From positions 39,244,792-39,308,791 of the forward strand of contig CM077821.1 in the NCBI GenBank assembly GCA_039720395.1: DNA of 64,000 bases. The letters are read 5' to 3'. The notes under the pieces were generated by a model. The model ran no database searches, was not told the origin of the DNA, and saw nothing but the letters and a program-made list of their open reading frames with translations. Below are positions 11,035 to 24,562 of this stretch, piece by piece. Origin of the DNA: Liquidambar formosana (Eukaryota; Streptophyta; Magnoliopsida; Saxifragales; Altingiaceae). The first letter of the stretch is position 1. Every line of letters begins with the position of its first letter. Made by a program: the position numbers and the translations under genes.

Positions 11035-12090
11035 GGAGCGATTAATGCAACCCCCTTAAAGATTAAGTTGCCCCCCTCTGTTATCCCCACCCCCCAAAAG
11101 TATATACCCACCCCTCTCAAAGACCTCACTACCCCTCATTCTCACCCACCCCTCTCACTCACCCCACACCCCATGGTAGTGACAATCGGCGAGAAGAAGA
11201 AGAAGAAGAGACGGTGACGGCAACCGGCAAGGAAAGGAGACGACGACCGGCAAGGAAGGGCGACGGTGACGGCGCCCCCTCCATTTTTTCCGGCGACTCT
11301 TCTCCTGTTCTTTTTTTTTTTTCTTCTTCTTCTCCTCTGCTGGTGAGATCTATCCGATCTGTGGTTAGATCTATCAGATCTATTCCTCTATTTTTTTTTC
11401 CGGCGACCTTCTTTCTTATTCTCCTCTTCTTTCTTTCTCTCTGTTTTTCTTCTTCTTTTTTTTTTTTTTCCTCTGTGGTCAGATATGTGTATTCCTCCAT
11501 TTTTTTCCGACGACGGGGAGGGAGGGCTGTCGATGAGAAGGGGGTGCGAGAGAGGGTTCTGGGAAGGAAAGAAAAATAAAAGCAGAGAAAAAGAGGGAAG
11601 AGGAGGAAGGAAGAAGAGGGGTGCGGGGTTCTGGTGAGGGCTGTGGGGTTCCGGCGAGGGTTGTGGGAGAGGGTTTCTGGGAAGGAAAGAAAAAAAAAAA
11701 AAGCAGAGAAGAAGAGGGTAGAGGAGGAAGGAAGAAGAGGGGTGCGGGGTTCCGGCGAGGGAGGTTTTGTTTTCAAAACCTATATTTTTTCTGGCGAATG
11801 GTGCGGGAGAGTGGTTTTGGGAAGGAAAGAAAAAAAAAAAGCAGAGAAGAAGAGGGAAGAGGAGCAAGGAAGAAGAGGGGTGTGGGGTTCCGGCGAGGGA
11901 GGTTTTGTTTTCAAAACCTCCATTTTTTTCGACGAGGGGTGCGGGAGAGAGGTCACCAGTGAGGAGGGGTGCGGGAGAGGGGATTGGCGAGGGTTAAGCC
12001 CTTTTTGGTAATTTTACATAATAATTTTTTTAATTAAAAAAAATGGGGGTGCAACTTAAACCCTTTGGGGGGTTGCGATAGCCGTTCCCA
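11035..12090. mobile_element. Non-autonomous Mutator-like element with 9-bp target duplication
   Basis: A direct repeat TCCCGCTGG flanks the element (11026-11034 and 12091-12099), matching the 9-bp duplication of Mutator-like elements. The ends are imperfect inverted repeats (GCAACCCCC and TTAAGTTGC near the left end, complementary words at the right). The 1.06-kb interior is strongly strand-asymmetric, first pyrimidine- then purine-rich. Part of it is a tandem array of about 90-145 bp units (about 11555, 11670 and 11815) containing GGGAAGGAAAGAAA and GTGCGGGGTTCCGGCGAGG. Long open frames on both strands come from this simple composition. Confidence 0.8.
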
Positions 12091-12099
12091 TCCCGCTGG

Positions 12100-12549
12100 C
12101 CCCATGGGCTTGTTGGCTCGCCCAACTATGGTAGCTTGACTGGGCTGGGCGTAGACTTAAGATAACCGGGCCCAGGTTGCAATCCTGGACTAGACAATAG
12201 ACATCACCAAATACGTACCAATCAGAGAAGTTGGGGTTAACCCGGCATTATACACAAACACAGGGGTAATCCGGTCAAATAAAAAACAATGTGAATCTCA
12301 AAACTATGTAAACCGTCAGATCGTCATCCCTCGGAGGGCAGCCAGCCGCCCGATTTGTTACGAGAGAGCGGGTCTCAAAATTTCAAATCGCCAAACTCAT
12401 CCCGCTCTCATCAGAATTCACAGAGAAAGAGGGAGAAAGAAGAGAGGAGAGAGAAGGTAGAGACAGAAAGAACCATTTCGCTAATCGATCTGTGTAGTAT
12501 AGCGATCCCCCCTCCTCTCTATCTCTCTGTCTCACATTGTTGTTTCAAG
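12100..12549 (+). promoter_or_regulatory. Kinesin-5 promoter and 5' leader region
   Basis: The sequence between the Mutator-like element and the KIN5C ATG ends in a purine-rich then pyrimidine-rich leader (12416-12540), common in plant 5' UTRs. The transcription start cannot be placed. This whole block and exon 1 are missing from the second copy of the gene, which explains why that copy decayed. Confidence 0.5.
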
Positions 12550-15500
12550 ATGTCCGGTCGCCACGAGAAAGAAAAAGGTGTGAACGTTCAGGTCCTCCTT
12601 CGTTGCAGGTACTGAACCCTCACTCTCTCTGTGTCTAGGGTTAGGGCATTTCTTCTTTACAGTCATCTCTTTCTCTCTCTCTATATATATATGTATGTAT
12701 GTTTATGTGTATGTTTGTGTGAATATCGTTCGCAATCGCCATGAATTTTGGTTGAATTTTTGATATGTGTGTGCAATCATTTTTCAGGCCGTTCAGTGAA
12801 GACGAATTGCGGAACAATGCGCCGCAAGTTGTTACCTGCAACGAGTACCAGAGAGAAGTAGCGGTTTCCCAGAACATTGCCGGGAAACATATCGATAGGA
12901 TTTTCACATTCGACAAGGTATTTTCCAAATAAGGACCTTTATTCTGTTTGAGTTTATTCAATTTCGTTGAAATTCCAAGTTAATTTTCGTGTTCTGTTTT
13001 ATGTGGATGCCTAGATTTGATGCATTGCATCTCGATATGAAGTTGTAGAAAAGGGCTTTTTCACTGTATAAATATAGAGCCATTTTGTTTTCGATTTGAT
13101 GCTTTTTTTTTTGGGCCGTTGAAAAAGTGGCTTCAAGTAAATTGATTTCTAATTCATGGAGGGGTAGAAAATTTCAACTCTCAAAAGCTGCTTCTACTTC
13201 AAAACAATGGAATGCTACAGTATCTTTAAGTGTGAGCCAGATTCTTTAGTCAAGAAACAATCTGATAGTCGGAGTTAGATTGATGAAACAGTAGTAGTCT
13301 TTTGCAAATTTTTGCTCTATGGTGATGAACATTATTTGGATAAGTGGATTGAGTAGAATGTTTTAATGAATGCCTTTTTTTTTTTTTTGTTGTTGTTGTG
13401 ATTTTCAATTTTTTCTCTTAGTTTTTTTCCTACAGGACCCTAAATTTAGGCTAGGTTCAGCCATTGTGATTATAATGTCGTATAGATTGAGAATTTATTT
13501 GTGGTGTATGTAGGTTTTTGGTCCTTCTGCTCAGCAAAAGGATCTCTATGAACAAGCAGTCATTCCTATAGTGAATGAAGTTTTAGAAGGCTTTAACTGT
13601 ACCATATTTGCATATGGTCAAACGGGTACAGGGAAAACTTACACAATGGAAGGTGAATGCAAAAGGTCAAAGGTATGGGACTTGTGCATCGCATAGTTAT
13701 GTTAGTTTGAAGTTTGTTGTACTAATTCATGGTTAAATTTTAAAATGTTTTTTTTTGCTTGATGTTATCCTAAAATATGACAGAGTGGGCCTCATGGAGA
13801 GTTGCCTCCAGAAGCGGGTGTCATACCTCGGGCAGTTCAGCAAATTTTTGATACCCTGGAGGGTCAAAATGCAGAATACAGTGTGAAAGTTACTTTTTTG
13901 GAGTTGTACAATGAGGAGATCACTGACTTGCTTGCTCCTGAAGAAATATCCAGAGTTGTTTTGGAGGAGAAGCAGAAAAAACAGTTGCCCCTCATGGAGG
14001 ATGGGAAAGGTGGAGTTCTTGTAAGAGGACTAGAGGAGGAAATTGTAACAAGTGCAAGTGAGATTTTTACTTTACTTGAAAGGGGGTCTGCGAAACGTCG
14101 CACTGCAGAGACTTTATTAAACAAACAATCAAGGTCCCATTTTTTTTTTTACCTACTTTCTTGCTTACTTATATTTTATAAAGAATTAAAATGAAATTTC
14201 TTTTTTTTATTAAGAATGTCTCGTATTTCAGTCGGTCGCATTCTCTTTTTTCCATTACGATACACATCAAGGAAGCAACTCCAGAAGGTGAAGAGCTTAT
14301 TAAATGTGGCAAGTTGAATTTGGTCGATTTAGCTGGATCAGAAAATATTTCTCGCTCTGGTGCTAGGGAGGTATTTATACTCTCTTTGCCATATTACTAA
14401 CTTATGGTTTGGTATTTACAGTAGGAGTTCCTTTATTTAGTTCTAAATTATAATTGTTGAATGTTTGTTATTGTTGCTCTGTAAACCTTGTTGATAATTT
14501 TTTTCTCCTTTATTTTTTTTTACTTCAATGTTATATGCATGTTTTATATTTGTTAGGGTCGTGCAAGAGAAGCTGGAGAGATCAACAAGAGTTTACTTAC
14601 TTTAGGGCGAGTTATTAATGCTCTTGTGGAGCATCTTGGACATATTCCCTACAGGTCTAAATTGCTTCCCTGTCTCCTTTAGTCAATTATTATTTTCTTC
14701 CATTTACTTTTTTTCTTCCCCATCCGATCCTTATTAAAGCAGTAAATTGGAATACAGAGATAGCAAGCTCACACGATTACTTCGTGATTCATTGGGGGGA
14801 CGAACCAAAACATGCATTATAGCCACAGTTTCACCTGCTGTCCATTGTCTAGAAGAGACATTGAGTACATTGGATTATGCACACAGGGCGAAAAATATCA
14901 GAAATAAGCCTGAGGTTTGTTGTTGTCATATTTTGTGAATTGGCATATTGGAATGGTTATCTTTTTGGGTGGATTTGTTTTGTTCTCTCTCTCTCTCTCT
15001 CCCTCTCCCATGCACCTCTATTAAATATAAATTTAGAGTTTGTTATCGATTTGATTTAATCAGCTAAATTTTTTATAATATTTGTTCAATATATCAACAA
15101 AAATGAAGGTTCAATGAATGATCTGCTCCTCCCAATATGAATGCTTGAATGTAATCACTGGCGTGAGGACTGATTTGGTTATGTTTTCAATGTGTTCCAA
15201 GATTTAGACTTGGAGTTTTAGTAGTATTCTTGTGTCAAAACTTGTTTTTTTAAAGCTCATGAAGTTTAATCATTCTGCCTTGTCTTTTTTACTCCCTCCG
15301 TTCCTATTTGACTGTCCCTTTTGAAAAAACACGCTTTTTTAGGTAACTCTATTAAATGCTTTCAAATCAACACTTAGGTTTTAAAATTCTAATTTGCCCT
15401 CAAGTGTACAAAACATTGGAAAGAGAGAAAAGACATTTTTAAAGGTAGTTTAGGAAATCAAACAAAAAGACTCATTGAACTTTTGAATGTGACAATTATT

Positions 15501-18500
15501 TTGGAACATCCCAAAATGGAAAGGAGGCCACTTAAATAGCAACGGAGGGATTACTTTATCTTTAATTTTTTTTTGTTTATTTATTTATTTATTTGTTTTG
15601 TTTTTGGGTATACTGCCCTGTCATTTGTTTAAGGTATGCCTGGTGAACAGTATTTAATAAGTTGAAGTGCCTTAATCCTCTTAATTGTAAGGATAAATGG
15701 CCTTTTAAGAGTGGGCTTGGATTGTTGAAAACATGTATGTCATGTTTTTGTTGGCATGGTTGGATTATCATAATGTTGGTTACGTTAGATAACTGCAATC
15801 ATATATTCTGAAACATTTTGTAAGTTCCTTTAAAATTTTCTCTTTTGTTATGGTTATATGTAGGTTAACCAAAAAATGATGAAATCAACTCTTATTAAGG
15901 ACCTTTATGGTGAAATTGAACGGCTTAAAGCAGGTAAGATTCTTTGGTTGTGCCCATTGTTGGGCAAGGAACATGATCAGCAGCACTTAATTGTGATAGG
16001 TATTACTTCTGGTGGTTTGATTTGCCTTTCACTAAGTAAATTTTCCTCTTTTTTTTCTCTTTCTTTTTATGTATGAATATATAGAGGTTTATGCTGCACG
16101 TGAGAAAAATGGTGTTTATATTCCAAAGGACAGATACTATCAGGAGGAGAGTGAAAGGAAGGTATTCCGTCCTTACCTGTTTTTGTTTGTTCCTTCCATT
16201 TATATGATGCCATACTCAAATTGATAGTCATTTCATTTTTTATTTTGACGTATGGTATAGTGTCTTAGATTTAAGATTCAGTTGTTGTTATCAAGAATGT
16301 AGCATTGATGTTTAGTAGTCCTTTTTCTTTTCCCGACTAAATGGCTAAACCTTACTCCCAGAAGACTAAAATTATATTAGTTTATAAGCTCTGGACCTTT
16401 CAAGGAGATCCTATTGAATGTTTGTCTTCATTCTCTCATTAATTACCTGAAGTTTATGCCTGTTCCTTTTTTTTTTTTTTTTTTTTTTTTTTTTGTCCTC
16501 TCTTTTTTGGTTTAGGCTATGGCAGATCAGATTGAGCAAATGGGTGTTATGATAGAAACCCATCAGAAGGTCAGTTTACGCGATGTATCGCTACAAATTG
16601 TTGGTGTTGATATCTTATTTGTTTCTGCTATTATTCATTTCACTTATCACTAGTTTTGTTTGTCTCAAACAGCAACTTGAGGAATTGCAAGATAGATTTG
16701 ATGCCCAGGTTCTACAATGTTCTGATTTAAGTAGCAAACTTGATGCCACCCAGGTGAGTTGTGTATATGTGTTATTTATGGTTTTGAAAATTATGCATAG
16801 ATTTTTATCTTTCACGGGAAAGCTATGCAGAAAAACTTGAACCAAACCAGCAAATTGCTTGCCAGTGCTGAGGAAGGATTAAAGAGATGCCAGTATGCTC
16901 TGAAGGAGAGGGATTTTATTATATCTGAACAGAGAAAAGCAGGTAGGTTTGAATATTCTTGTTTAATATTTGGTTGCAATTATGTGTTTTAATTGTAGCT
17001 GTTGAATGTGTGAAACAGAAAATGCTCTGGCTCATCAAGCATGCGTTTTGCGGTCTGATTTGGAGAAATCGCTTAGAGATAATGCTTCATTATTTTCAAA
17101 AATCGGTACTGTCTTTGTTACTACCTGCAAAATGTTTTGAGTGCTTACTCAAAATTGTTGACTATTTTACTCTCTTGTGATATTATGTAGATAGAGAAGA
17201 CAAGCTCAGTGCTGAAAACAGATCAGCGGTGAATAATTTTCAAGCTAAGCTTGCAGAACAAATTGGTTCCCTTTGCAACATGTTGGCCACATCAATGTCT
17301 CGACAAAATGAACACCTCCAGTGCATTGAGAAACTCTGTCATTCTTTTTTGGATGTACATGATAAGGTGTTGAACATCTTCTGGACACTGTTTTTTACTT
17401 CTTTTGTTTCTCTGTATTTTGTTTTTCACTGTGGAAATATTACTTTTGATGTTGTTATTAGTAATGGTAGTATTAGTTTTAGTGCAGTTAAAATTTCTCC
17501 ATTTCCTTTTACTTGTTGACCTTGTCCATGTTTTATGTAATCCTGTCAATAGGCAGTTATGGATTTAAAGAAGAAAGTGATGTCTTCAAGGGCTTTGTAT
17601 ATTTCTCACATTGAGGCAGTGCAAAATGTTGTCCGCTTGCATAAGGCAAGCTCTAATGCTGGATTAGAGGACATTTCATCCTTGGCTTCTTCTAATGCAC
17701 ATTCTATTGAAGAGGTTGGTAGTAAGAGTTACTAGCATTACTATCACTATGATTTTTTTGGTTTTGTCTGAAGTGCTTCTTTTTCCTTTTTCCCTTTTTC
17801 CTGGAATCAGTTTTTAGCTACAGAGGCTGGTGAAGCGAATTCGATTTTTGATGATCTTCAAGGCACTCTATCAACTCACCAAGGAGAAATGGCACTTTTT
17901 GCTAGGGAAATGCGTCAGGTTTGTAACTTGACTTTCACTTCGACTCTATCATGAAAATTTAATTAAGCTTATTTAATTTGGTAGCAATCAAGTTATATTT
18001 GAGCTGTATTTAGAACTTTGAATAATTTAATGCTGGGTTTTTTAAAATAATTTTTGTTTCAACTAATACTGAAAATCCCGTGGGGACCAGCAAATGGTTG
18101 CTTCTATTTTGATGCATGAAAAGTTTCTAAGCTTTTAAATGATAGCTGCATTATTGTATTTTGCACTAGTATCCTATAAAATACTTATGTATCTTGAATG
18201 TTGCAGAGATTCCATGTCAGTATTGAGCACACGAAGGACATCTCTGTGTTCACTAATGGATTTCTCCATAACCTTCTGGAAGAATTAAAAAAGTTTGAAA
18301 GTCATGCTACTCAAGCTGATGAGCTTCAATTGAAGAGCTTTGCCGAATTTCAGAAGGCTTTTGAGGTACACTTTTAGAACTCGAGATCAGAGATGTAAAT
18401 TTCATTTTGAGATGGCTGACATTTCTATCCCAACCTGTGCAGGAGCAGGCAAAATCTGAAGCAGAGAAGCTTATTGCTGATATGTCCAATTTAGTTACCA

Positions 18501-21500
18501 AACACCTCCATCGTCAACAAGAGCTGGTTTGTTTTGTCTTATCAGGTTTTATGTTATCTTTCTTCTCTTGCTTTCTTCTTAATTTAGATTCATGGTTAAA
18601 CTAACAGGTGGATGCAAGACTAGTTGGCCTTAGAGATGCTGCTATTGGAAACAAAGCATTTTTGGATGGGCATGTTTCCTCGATGGAGGGCATCACAAAG
18701 GATGCAAAACGAAAATGGCAAGAGTTTTCTATGCAAGCGGAGAGCGATGCCAAAGATTGTGCTGATTTCTCTGCTGCTAAACATTGTCGTATGGAGTTAC
18801 TCCTACAGCAATGGTATGTTTTGTCTAATGCTGTGTTTTGGGTGTGGATCCTTTCCTATGCTTTTAGCTTTCATCATTTCCTTTTGCTGTACTGCAGATA
18901 ATCTTCCATTTTAGTGCTTACAAACTGCATAACAATTATTGTTCATGCCTTTTTTTTTTTTTTTTCCTTTAAATTTTTTATCCTCCAGTGTAAGTAGTAC
19001 TGAAACAGCTTCCAGACATTGGAAAAGGACTCATGAGTCTGTGAATGAGATGGGTGGTAAACATGTTTCAGCTATGGTGTCACTTGTCAGGTTAGTCGTT
19101 TATGTGTTTAGTAGCTCCTCATGTTCCTGTTTAAGTAGAAGAGTTTGTTCATTGTTGCTGTTGTTGGGTTTATTTATTTATTTGTTAATAGGGTTAATGG
19201 GAACAGATCCTTAGGCTGTGTTTGGTTTGAAGGAATGGAATGGAGAGGGAATGGAATGGGTGTGGGAATGGAATGAGAATGGGAATGGAATGTTAATAGT
19301 CATTCGGTACCAAAGTTTGGTAATGGGTGAGAATGGAATGGAAAAGAATAGGTGGGACCCACTTTTAATGTTTTTCATTCCTTAAACGGTGGGAATAGCC
19401 ATTCCTCTTGGCTTGCAAAGGAATGGCTATTCTCTCATTGGAAGGAGTAGAACCCCACAAAGGAATGTGCATTCCATTTGCTTATGCTACCAAACACTCA
19501 CTTTTTTTGGAGTAATGGTATATTCATTTCATTCCCTCTCTCATTCGCTCATAACAAATGTAGCCTTAGTGCCATGATTATAACCTTAGATTATGCCCTT
19601 GGGGCTAATGTTGAATTTTTACAACAAATTTTGTACTTGTGGAGTTGTTATTTTGCTTTTGGTTTATAAAACTATCACACAATTTCCATAAGATTTTTTT
19701 TTCCTTGATTTGATAGCTACAATCCCACTGATCCCTATTGCATCATGACAAAATTTATAAACTTTTGGTGCAGGAATGCTTGTGGTAATAATGAGCAACA
19801 TGATGCTGAGATAGATTCTGCACGCGTAGCAGCTGAACAAGATGTGGCAAATAGTAGTGAAGATATTATTCAACACTTTGATGGTGAGTATACTGTTCAA
19901 ATCTTATCTTTTTATGATGTTGGACCATGCAATTCAATCTCTAGTCTAATTGATTTGAGTTTTCTTTGAATCAATTTGATTGTGTTTCAGTATGTTATAT
20001 GGAAATTTTAGGTTTTGCAATTCAAATTTTTTAATTATTTTAAAATCCATAACTTCTTGTACCTACAAGCTAGTATTGTATTGAATGAAATAGTAACCAT
20101 TAGAACCTTTGTGGTTTCTATTATGGTGGCAAATTGGTTAGCTTTTAGATGAACTACACTTTTTCACTCTTCCATTTAAAGGACATTAGGAGGAACTTTA
20201 AATAGAGGTGTGTGAATAATTATTTGAAAGTCATGTGCAAAAAATATTGTCTATTTACATGGGAAAATGATGAATTTAATTGTGGACAAAAAGACTTCAA
20301 TAGTTTACTTTATGAACAAAGATGTATGTGTTTTCCAGAGAGTTTGGACTTTGGGTCGAAAATAAGCTTCTAGTTAGATCTTCTTGTCATTGTAATAGGG
20401 TTGTATAGATGGAGTGTACTAGAAAATCTGTAAAAGTTTGCATTGTACACGGGAAGTAAATTGCGTCAATAATTTGGTGAGATGAGTTGCAACTCCTAAT
20501 TTATTGATGATCCTTTTTGCTGTATTTGCCAAGCATCCTAACTTAATTGTGTGACCAAATGGAATTATTCAATCCTGCATGAGATTAATTTAAATTTGGG
20601 TTCAATTTTTTATTGTGGGATTCATTGCAGTTTGAAAATATCAGAAAATAATGAAATAAGTTCATAGAAAAATGGAAAAAGGTTGTCTGCTTTTACATAA
20701 ATGCTTAATTTTTTTTTTATAATCTGTCTCCTTATTGCCATATTTGGTCTGTCATTGTTATAACATATTACCTCTCTAGACTTATTTTCCTTCTATATGC
20801 ACAGATATGGCATTAAATATGTATAAGATTTATTTCTTTAAAAGTATTTTTATTTATTTATTTATTTTTATTTATAAAGATATGAATTTCATATACTCCT
20901 ATAAATAACTAGCCCACATCCAGAAATTTTTTTTAAAGATTTTTGCTTATTCATTTTTTTAGCATGCTAAAGGATTCACTATCTTTTCCTGAGGTTTTAG
21001 GCCACTTTGTGTACTTCATGTTTTCATTGTAAAAATTTTTTAGTAGATTTTTTATAGTACAACTATATATGTTAGGTTTTATTTCACAAATCATAATTCA
21101 TATGCATGAAAGTGGTATGCTCCCACAATTCACTGCATTTAACTAAATTTTTTTCCAAAAGGTTTCAAATACACAAAATAAGAGCTATGATGCAGCTAAA
21201 ACATTAACACTTGGTTTACTATTGTGCAAACTTGATAAGGATTCAAATTGGGATTGAAAATTCTGAGATTCCAAAAACTAGGATATCTACAAGACTTTTT
21301 GTGTCAACACATGTTATCCGGTTATTGCAAAATCCAACGAAAAGGTTGGTTTCAAATTGAGGTGCTTTAGGTGTGACTTTTTAGACGGATCTGTAGCTTA
21401 TGTAAATCTTTAATGTTCTTACCAAACAACCCCTGAGGATTGAATTTGGGTTGTATTGAAGAAATAACATGTCCATAAACCGTAATCAATTCATGGATTT

Positions 21501-23020
21501 AGAGTTGAGTGGCAAAACAATAAAAGATGGAATAAGAAACGAATGTATATGTTGAAGGTAAGGAAGCTCCAATTGAAGAAAATGGGTAAGGGCAATGATA
21601 TTGGTGAGGTATTTGGTTGCTTATGCAGTCATTCAAAACAACTGATCTTTTTATTTCTAACTGTAAGACTGGAGAAGGTAGGGAAGCAACAATTGGGACC
21701 CATTATATTAGGATTGTTTTGAAATCTTATTTGGTGGTTTTCTTTTCAGGTGTATCTGAGCAGGAGCGAGGATCTATATCTGGAATCTTGACTGCTGTTG
21801 GAGCTCATGCAAGCACCCTTGAGATTCTCCGGGTGGATCATTCTGGACAAGCTGCATCTATCAACGAGAAGGCACAGGAAACCTTCCAGCAGAGATATAT
21901 GGTAGGATTATTCATCACCTTAACTCATTATTACAAATGTGGATTCTGGGGTCACCACCTGAGCCTTAAGACCTTAAGAACTACACTTTTTAAGTTAAAA
22001 AGGGAAGAAATGTGGAGCAACTCATACACACATACAATGTTTATTTACATTCTTTTATATATATAATAAAAGGACTAATGTGCACCTTAAGTAGTGGAAC
22101 TACTTTGACCCATAAACTTTGTTTCATAAGTACAATCCCAAGGGGTAGCTCAGTTGGCAAGGGACTATCCCTGTCAAGATACTGTGATGTGAATGCAGTA
22201 CATTCAGGCATAATTGTCTCCCACCTGAAACATGCACAAGGATTTAACTTTAAAATTATCAGAAGATTTTTGACATCCTGATTTTGCCGTTTTTGAATGG
22301 TGGTGAACTTATTTGGCTAAAAATATTTAATAAATTTTGATTTAAATAGTGTTAAATTGTCCAATCATGAATTCTTAAACCTATAACATTCTTTTTAATT
22401 GGGTTGTTGTTTAGCTGGCTATGTATGCACTTAATTTGGATGCAAGCTTTCGGTTTGAGGTTTGAATGCAAAGAGTTCATGTGTATGTGCGTGTGTGCAA
22501 GCACGTACATGTGTGGATACTTTCTGTCATGTCATGGAATTCAATATACTCAAATGTTCACTTAAAATTTTCTGATTGTCAAGAGTAACCACCCAGGGCA
22601 TGTCAGAACTGCTGTTATTTTCTATATTTATTTGTTTATTTATTATGACAAAATGAGAACTTTTTTATTCCTGTTTTTGTTAACAAATGGGAATGTGTTA
22701 TAGATGAAACTTTAAATTGTTCTCATTTTCCTAGGCAATGATTCCTGATTTGTGCACATTTGATTTTGGCTCAAACAAGTTTCAGTTACATTGGCTTAAT
22801 GCATTCTACTACATATGCCCAGGATTATGAGCCAAGTGGCACAACACCAACGAGATGTGAGCAGGACATCCCAAGTAAGGGGACGATTGAGTCACTTCGG
22901 GCCATGCCAATGGAGGCCCTTCTTGAGGAATTTCGAGAAAATCATTCATACGAATCATTTGAGGTGAAGGAACTAAAACCGTCTCTTATACCACGTTCAC
23001 CCCTCATCCAACTCAACTGA
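12550..23020 (+). CDS. KIN5C: Kinesin-5 motor protein, KIN5C / TKRP125 type, 23 exons, intact
   Basis: Exons: 12550-12608, 12788-12917, 13514-13672, 13784-14133, 14232-14370, 14557-14654, 14758-14914, 15864-15933, 16085-16161, 16516-16569, 16673-16753, 16831-16942, 17019-17105, 17191-17366, 17553-17714, 17811-17918, 18207-18365, 18443-18526, 18608-18813, 18989-19090, 19774-19883, 21750-21901, 22823-23020. They total 3030 nt (1009 residues), all in frame with GT/AG junctions. The N-terminal motor has P-loop GQTGTGKT (98-105), switch I SSRSH (232-236) and switch II DLAGSE (265-270). A long coiled-coil stalk follows. The tail has a BimC-like GTTPTR around residues 950-955, the expected CDK site. 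The length and sequence match tobacco TKRP125 as I recall it (about 1006 residues). As a plus-end, homotetrameric motor it should cross-link antiparallel microtubules in the spindle and phragmoplast. Confidence 0.95.
15292..15551. mobile_element. Stowaway-type MITE (Tc1/mariner) in kinesin intron 7
   Basis: Left end CTCCCTCCGTTCCTATTTG and right end AAATAGCAACGGAGGGAT are inverted repeats flanked by TA, the classical Stowaway signature. The length is 260 bp. The corresponding intron of copy B has no element, only T-rich sequence. Confidence 0.9.
19214..19565. mobile_element. Tourist-like MITE in kinesin intron 20
   Basis: The ends GGCTGTGTTTGGTTTGAAGG and complementary AACAAATGTAGCC are flanked by TTA on both sides. 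The interior has many GGAATGGAATG words in opposite orientations in the two halves. A copy at the same position in block B (48659-49003) shows that it inserted before the segmental duplication. Confidence 0.85.
22139..22190 (+). repeat. tRNA-like (SINE head) remnant in kinesin intron 22
   Basis: AGGGGTAGCTCAGTTGGCAA matches a polymerase III box A (TAGCTCAGTTGG). No box B follows in this copy. Block B (51418 onward) keeps the same head plus about 77 extra bases. It is best explained as a tRNA-derived SINE remnant, not a functional tRNA gene. Confidence 0.4.
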
Positions 23021-24562
23021 TAATGGAGCCCTCTCATTCCATCTGTGTGCCTCACGCTAGTTCTATGATTTGTATGTGTATTTTTATGTATGCTCTCATT
23101 ATTGCCATCTGCAAAATACAAAGAATGCAGCAATTGGTGGCGGGGGAGGCTTGTATTGCTTGTTGGTAAAGCAGAGTATAACAGGTTGGTTGTCTTTGAA
23201 TAAATCCCACCTTGGGATTTAGCAATCGACAGATCAACTAAGGATGTAAATCAAGGGAAAGCTCCACACTTGTGGTTTTAAATTTTATTTGTGGAATACT
23301 GGTTCTCTTCAGAAATGTGCTGTGTAGTGCAAGAGATGTTTTCCATTACTTGAAGAACAGAAATTGTCACTTTTTGGGGTAATTGCTAAAAATCAATATG
23401 CCATTATTTCTTATTCTTATATGGTGTTTACTCATTAACTTAAGAAGAAATTTTTTACAGGATGTATCTTTTACTTGATCTTGTGTGTTTTGTAGGGGGT
23501 ATATAGAGATTTTTTTAAAAATTTGTTCCGACTTTGATTTGCCTCATACTCCTGTGAGGTCTAAACTAATAGCAGGCATCTACCAGTTATAGCCATGACC
23601 CAAAACTAACTCGGGAGCTTATCACCGAACCCAAACCTAATTACTCCTGGAGGATTGGTGGGTTGGCTCAGAGATGGCCACTCCTATTTCCATCTCATTA
23701 CAAGTAACAACAAGAAATCCTTCTCCTAGCAAAGCAAAAATAATGTTTTCTTTTTATAAAAATGGAAGATAAAAATCCTGTTGCACCGTAAAATCAAAGA
23801 TAAATAATGTTCTTATTGGGAGAATAATTGTCTCCCCTAAGTCTAATAATGTAATTGTTCTTCTTTGACATCATGACATATTAAAATGATAGTCAAATCA
23901 TGATCACATAAAATAATAAATCATGGATTTCTTTTAAGATGATCAAAACTCGTGTGACCATCATTTGATTGTTTGTCATGCTAGCACTTGCCCTAAAAAT
24001 AATGATATGGATTAATCCATTGAAGGATTGTGAAAAGGTATGAATCATTTTTTTTGGAATTTTGAAAATTGGATTAGGTTGGCTGGGTCCTTAATGATTT
24101 GATTTTTAAATAAACTCGGTAAAGAAAAAAAAAATTGTATTTATAATTTTATATGTTATTTTCTATACAAAATTGAACTGGTTTATAAGAAAAAATGACT
24201 TGTCAAAAAGGTTGTGGAATCAAAACCGTTCAAACTCATTTTCAGTTGGCTTGATTTTTCTCTTTTTAAAGCAGCGAACGCAACAATTCTTTAACCAATG
24301 AGAAAAGACAAAAACCTTCTCAAAGAAAGAAATATGATATGCAATGCAAAGGGGAAGATGACTTCAGCTATTCCCGTATGTTTCCATATCAGCATCAGGG
24401 CCACGAAAAATGGGATTCTAGTCCGGAGAAAAGCAAGCATAATCAGGTTAAGGCGGCGTTTGGATGCGTGAAACCACCCCCCCACCTTCTGTTCCTTCCA
24501 ATTTTTTCTCGGCCGTTAATACTAGTTAGGCTTTGCTTCAAACTACTAGTACTAGTAGTCCC
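23021..24562. other. Kinesin-5 3' flank and PPR 5' flank
   Basis: The kinesin 3' UTR and terminator should lie in the first few hundred bases, but no single poly-A signal stands out. About 23690-24060 is present only in copy A. No further gene was seen. The region just before 24563 should hold the PPR promoter. Confidence 0.4.

Noticed and set aside
11159..12011. Long open frames on both strands (up to 205 codons)
   Set aside because: They lie in strand-biased, tandemly repeated purine/pyrimidine sequence inside a Mutator-like element. The peptides are low-complexity Lys/Glu/Arg or Pro/Ser/Phe runs.
12300..12330. Mitosis-specific activator (MSA) promoter element for KIN5C
   Set aside because: The reverse complement of AAACCGTCAGA gives GACGG rather than the required AACGG core. 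One mismatch in the core is too weak to claim.
17620..17660. GC-AG intron in kinesin exon 15 (CATAAG|GCAAGC)
   Set aside because: The frame reads straight through to a normal GT donor at 17715, giving conserved kinesin-5 sequence, so no intron is needed.
22139..22190. Functional tRNA gene
   Set aside because: Only a box A-like word is present. There is no cloverleaf, box B or terminator in place.
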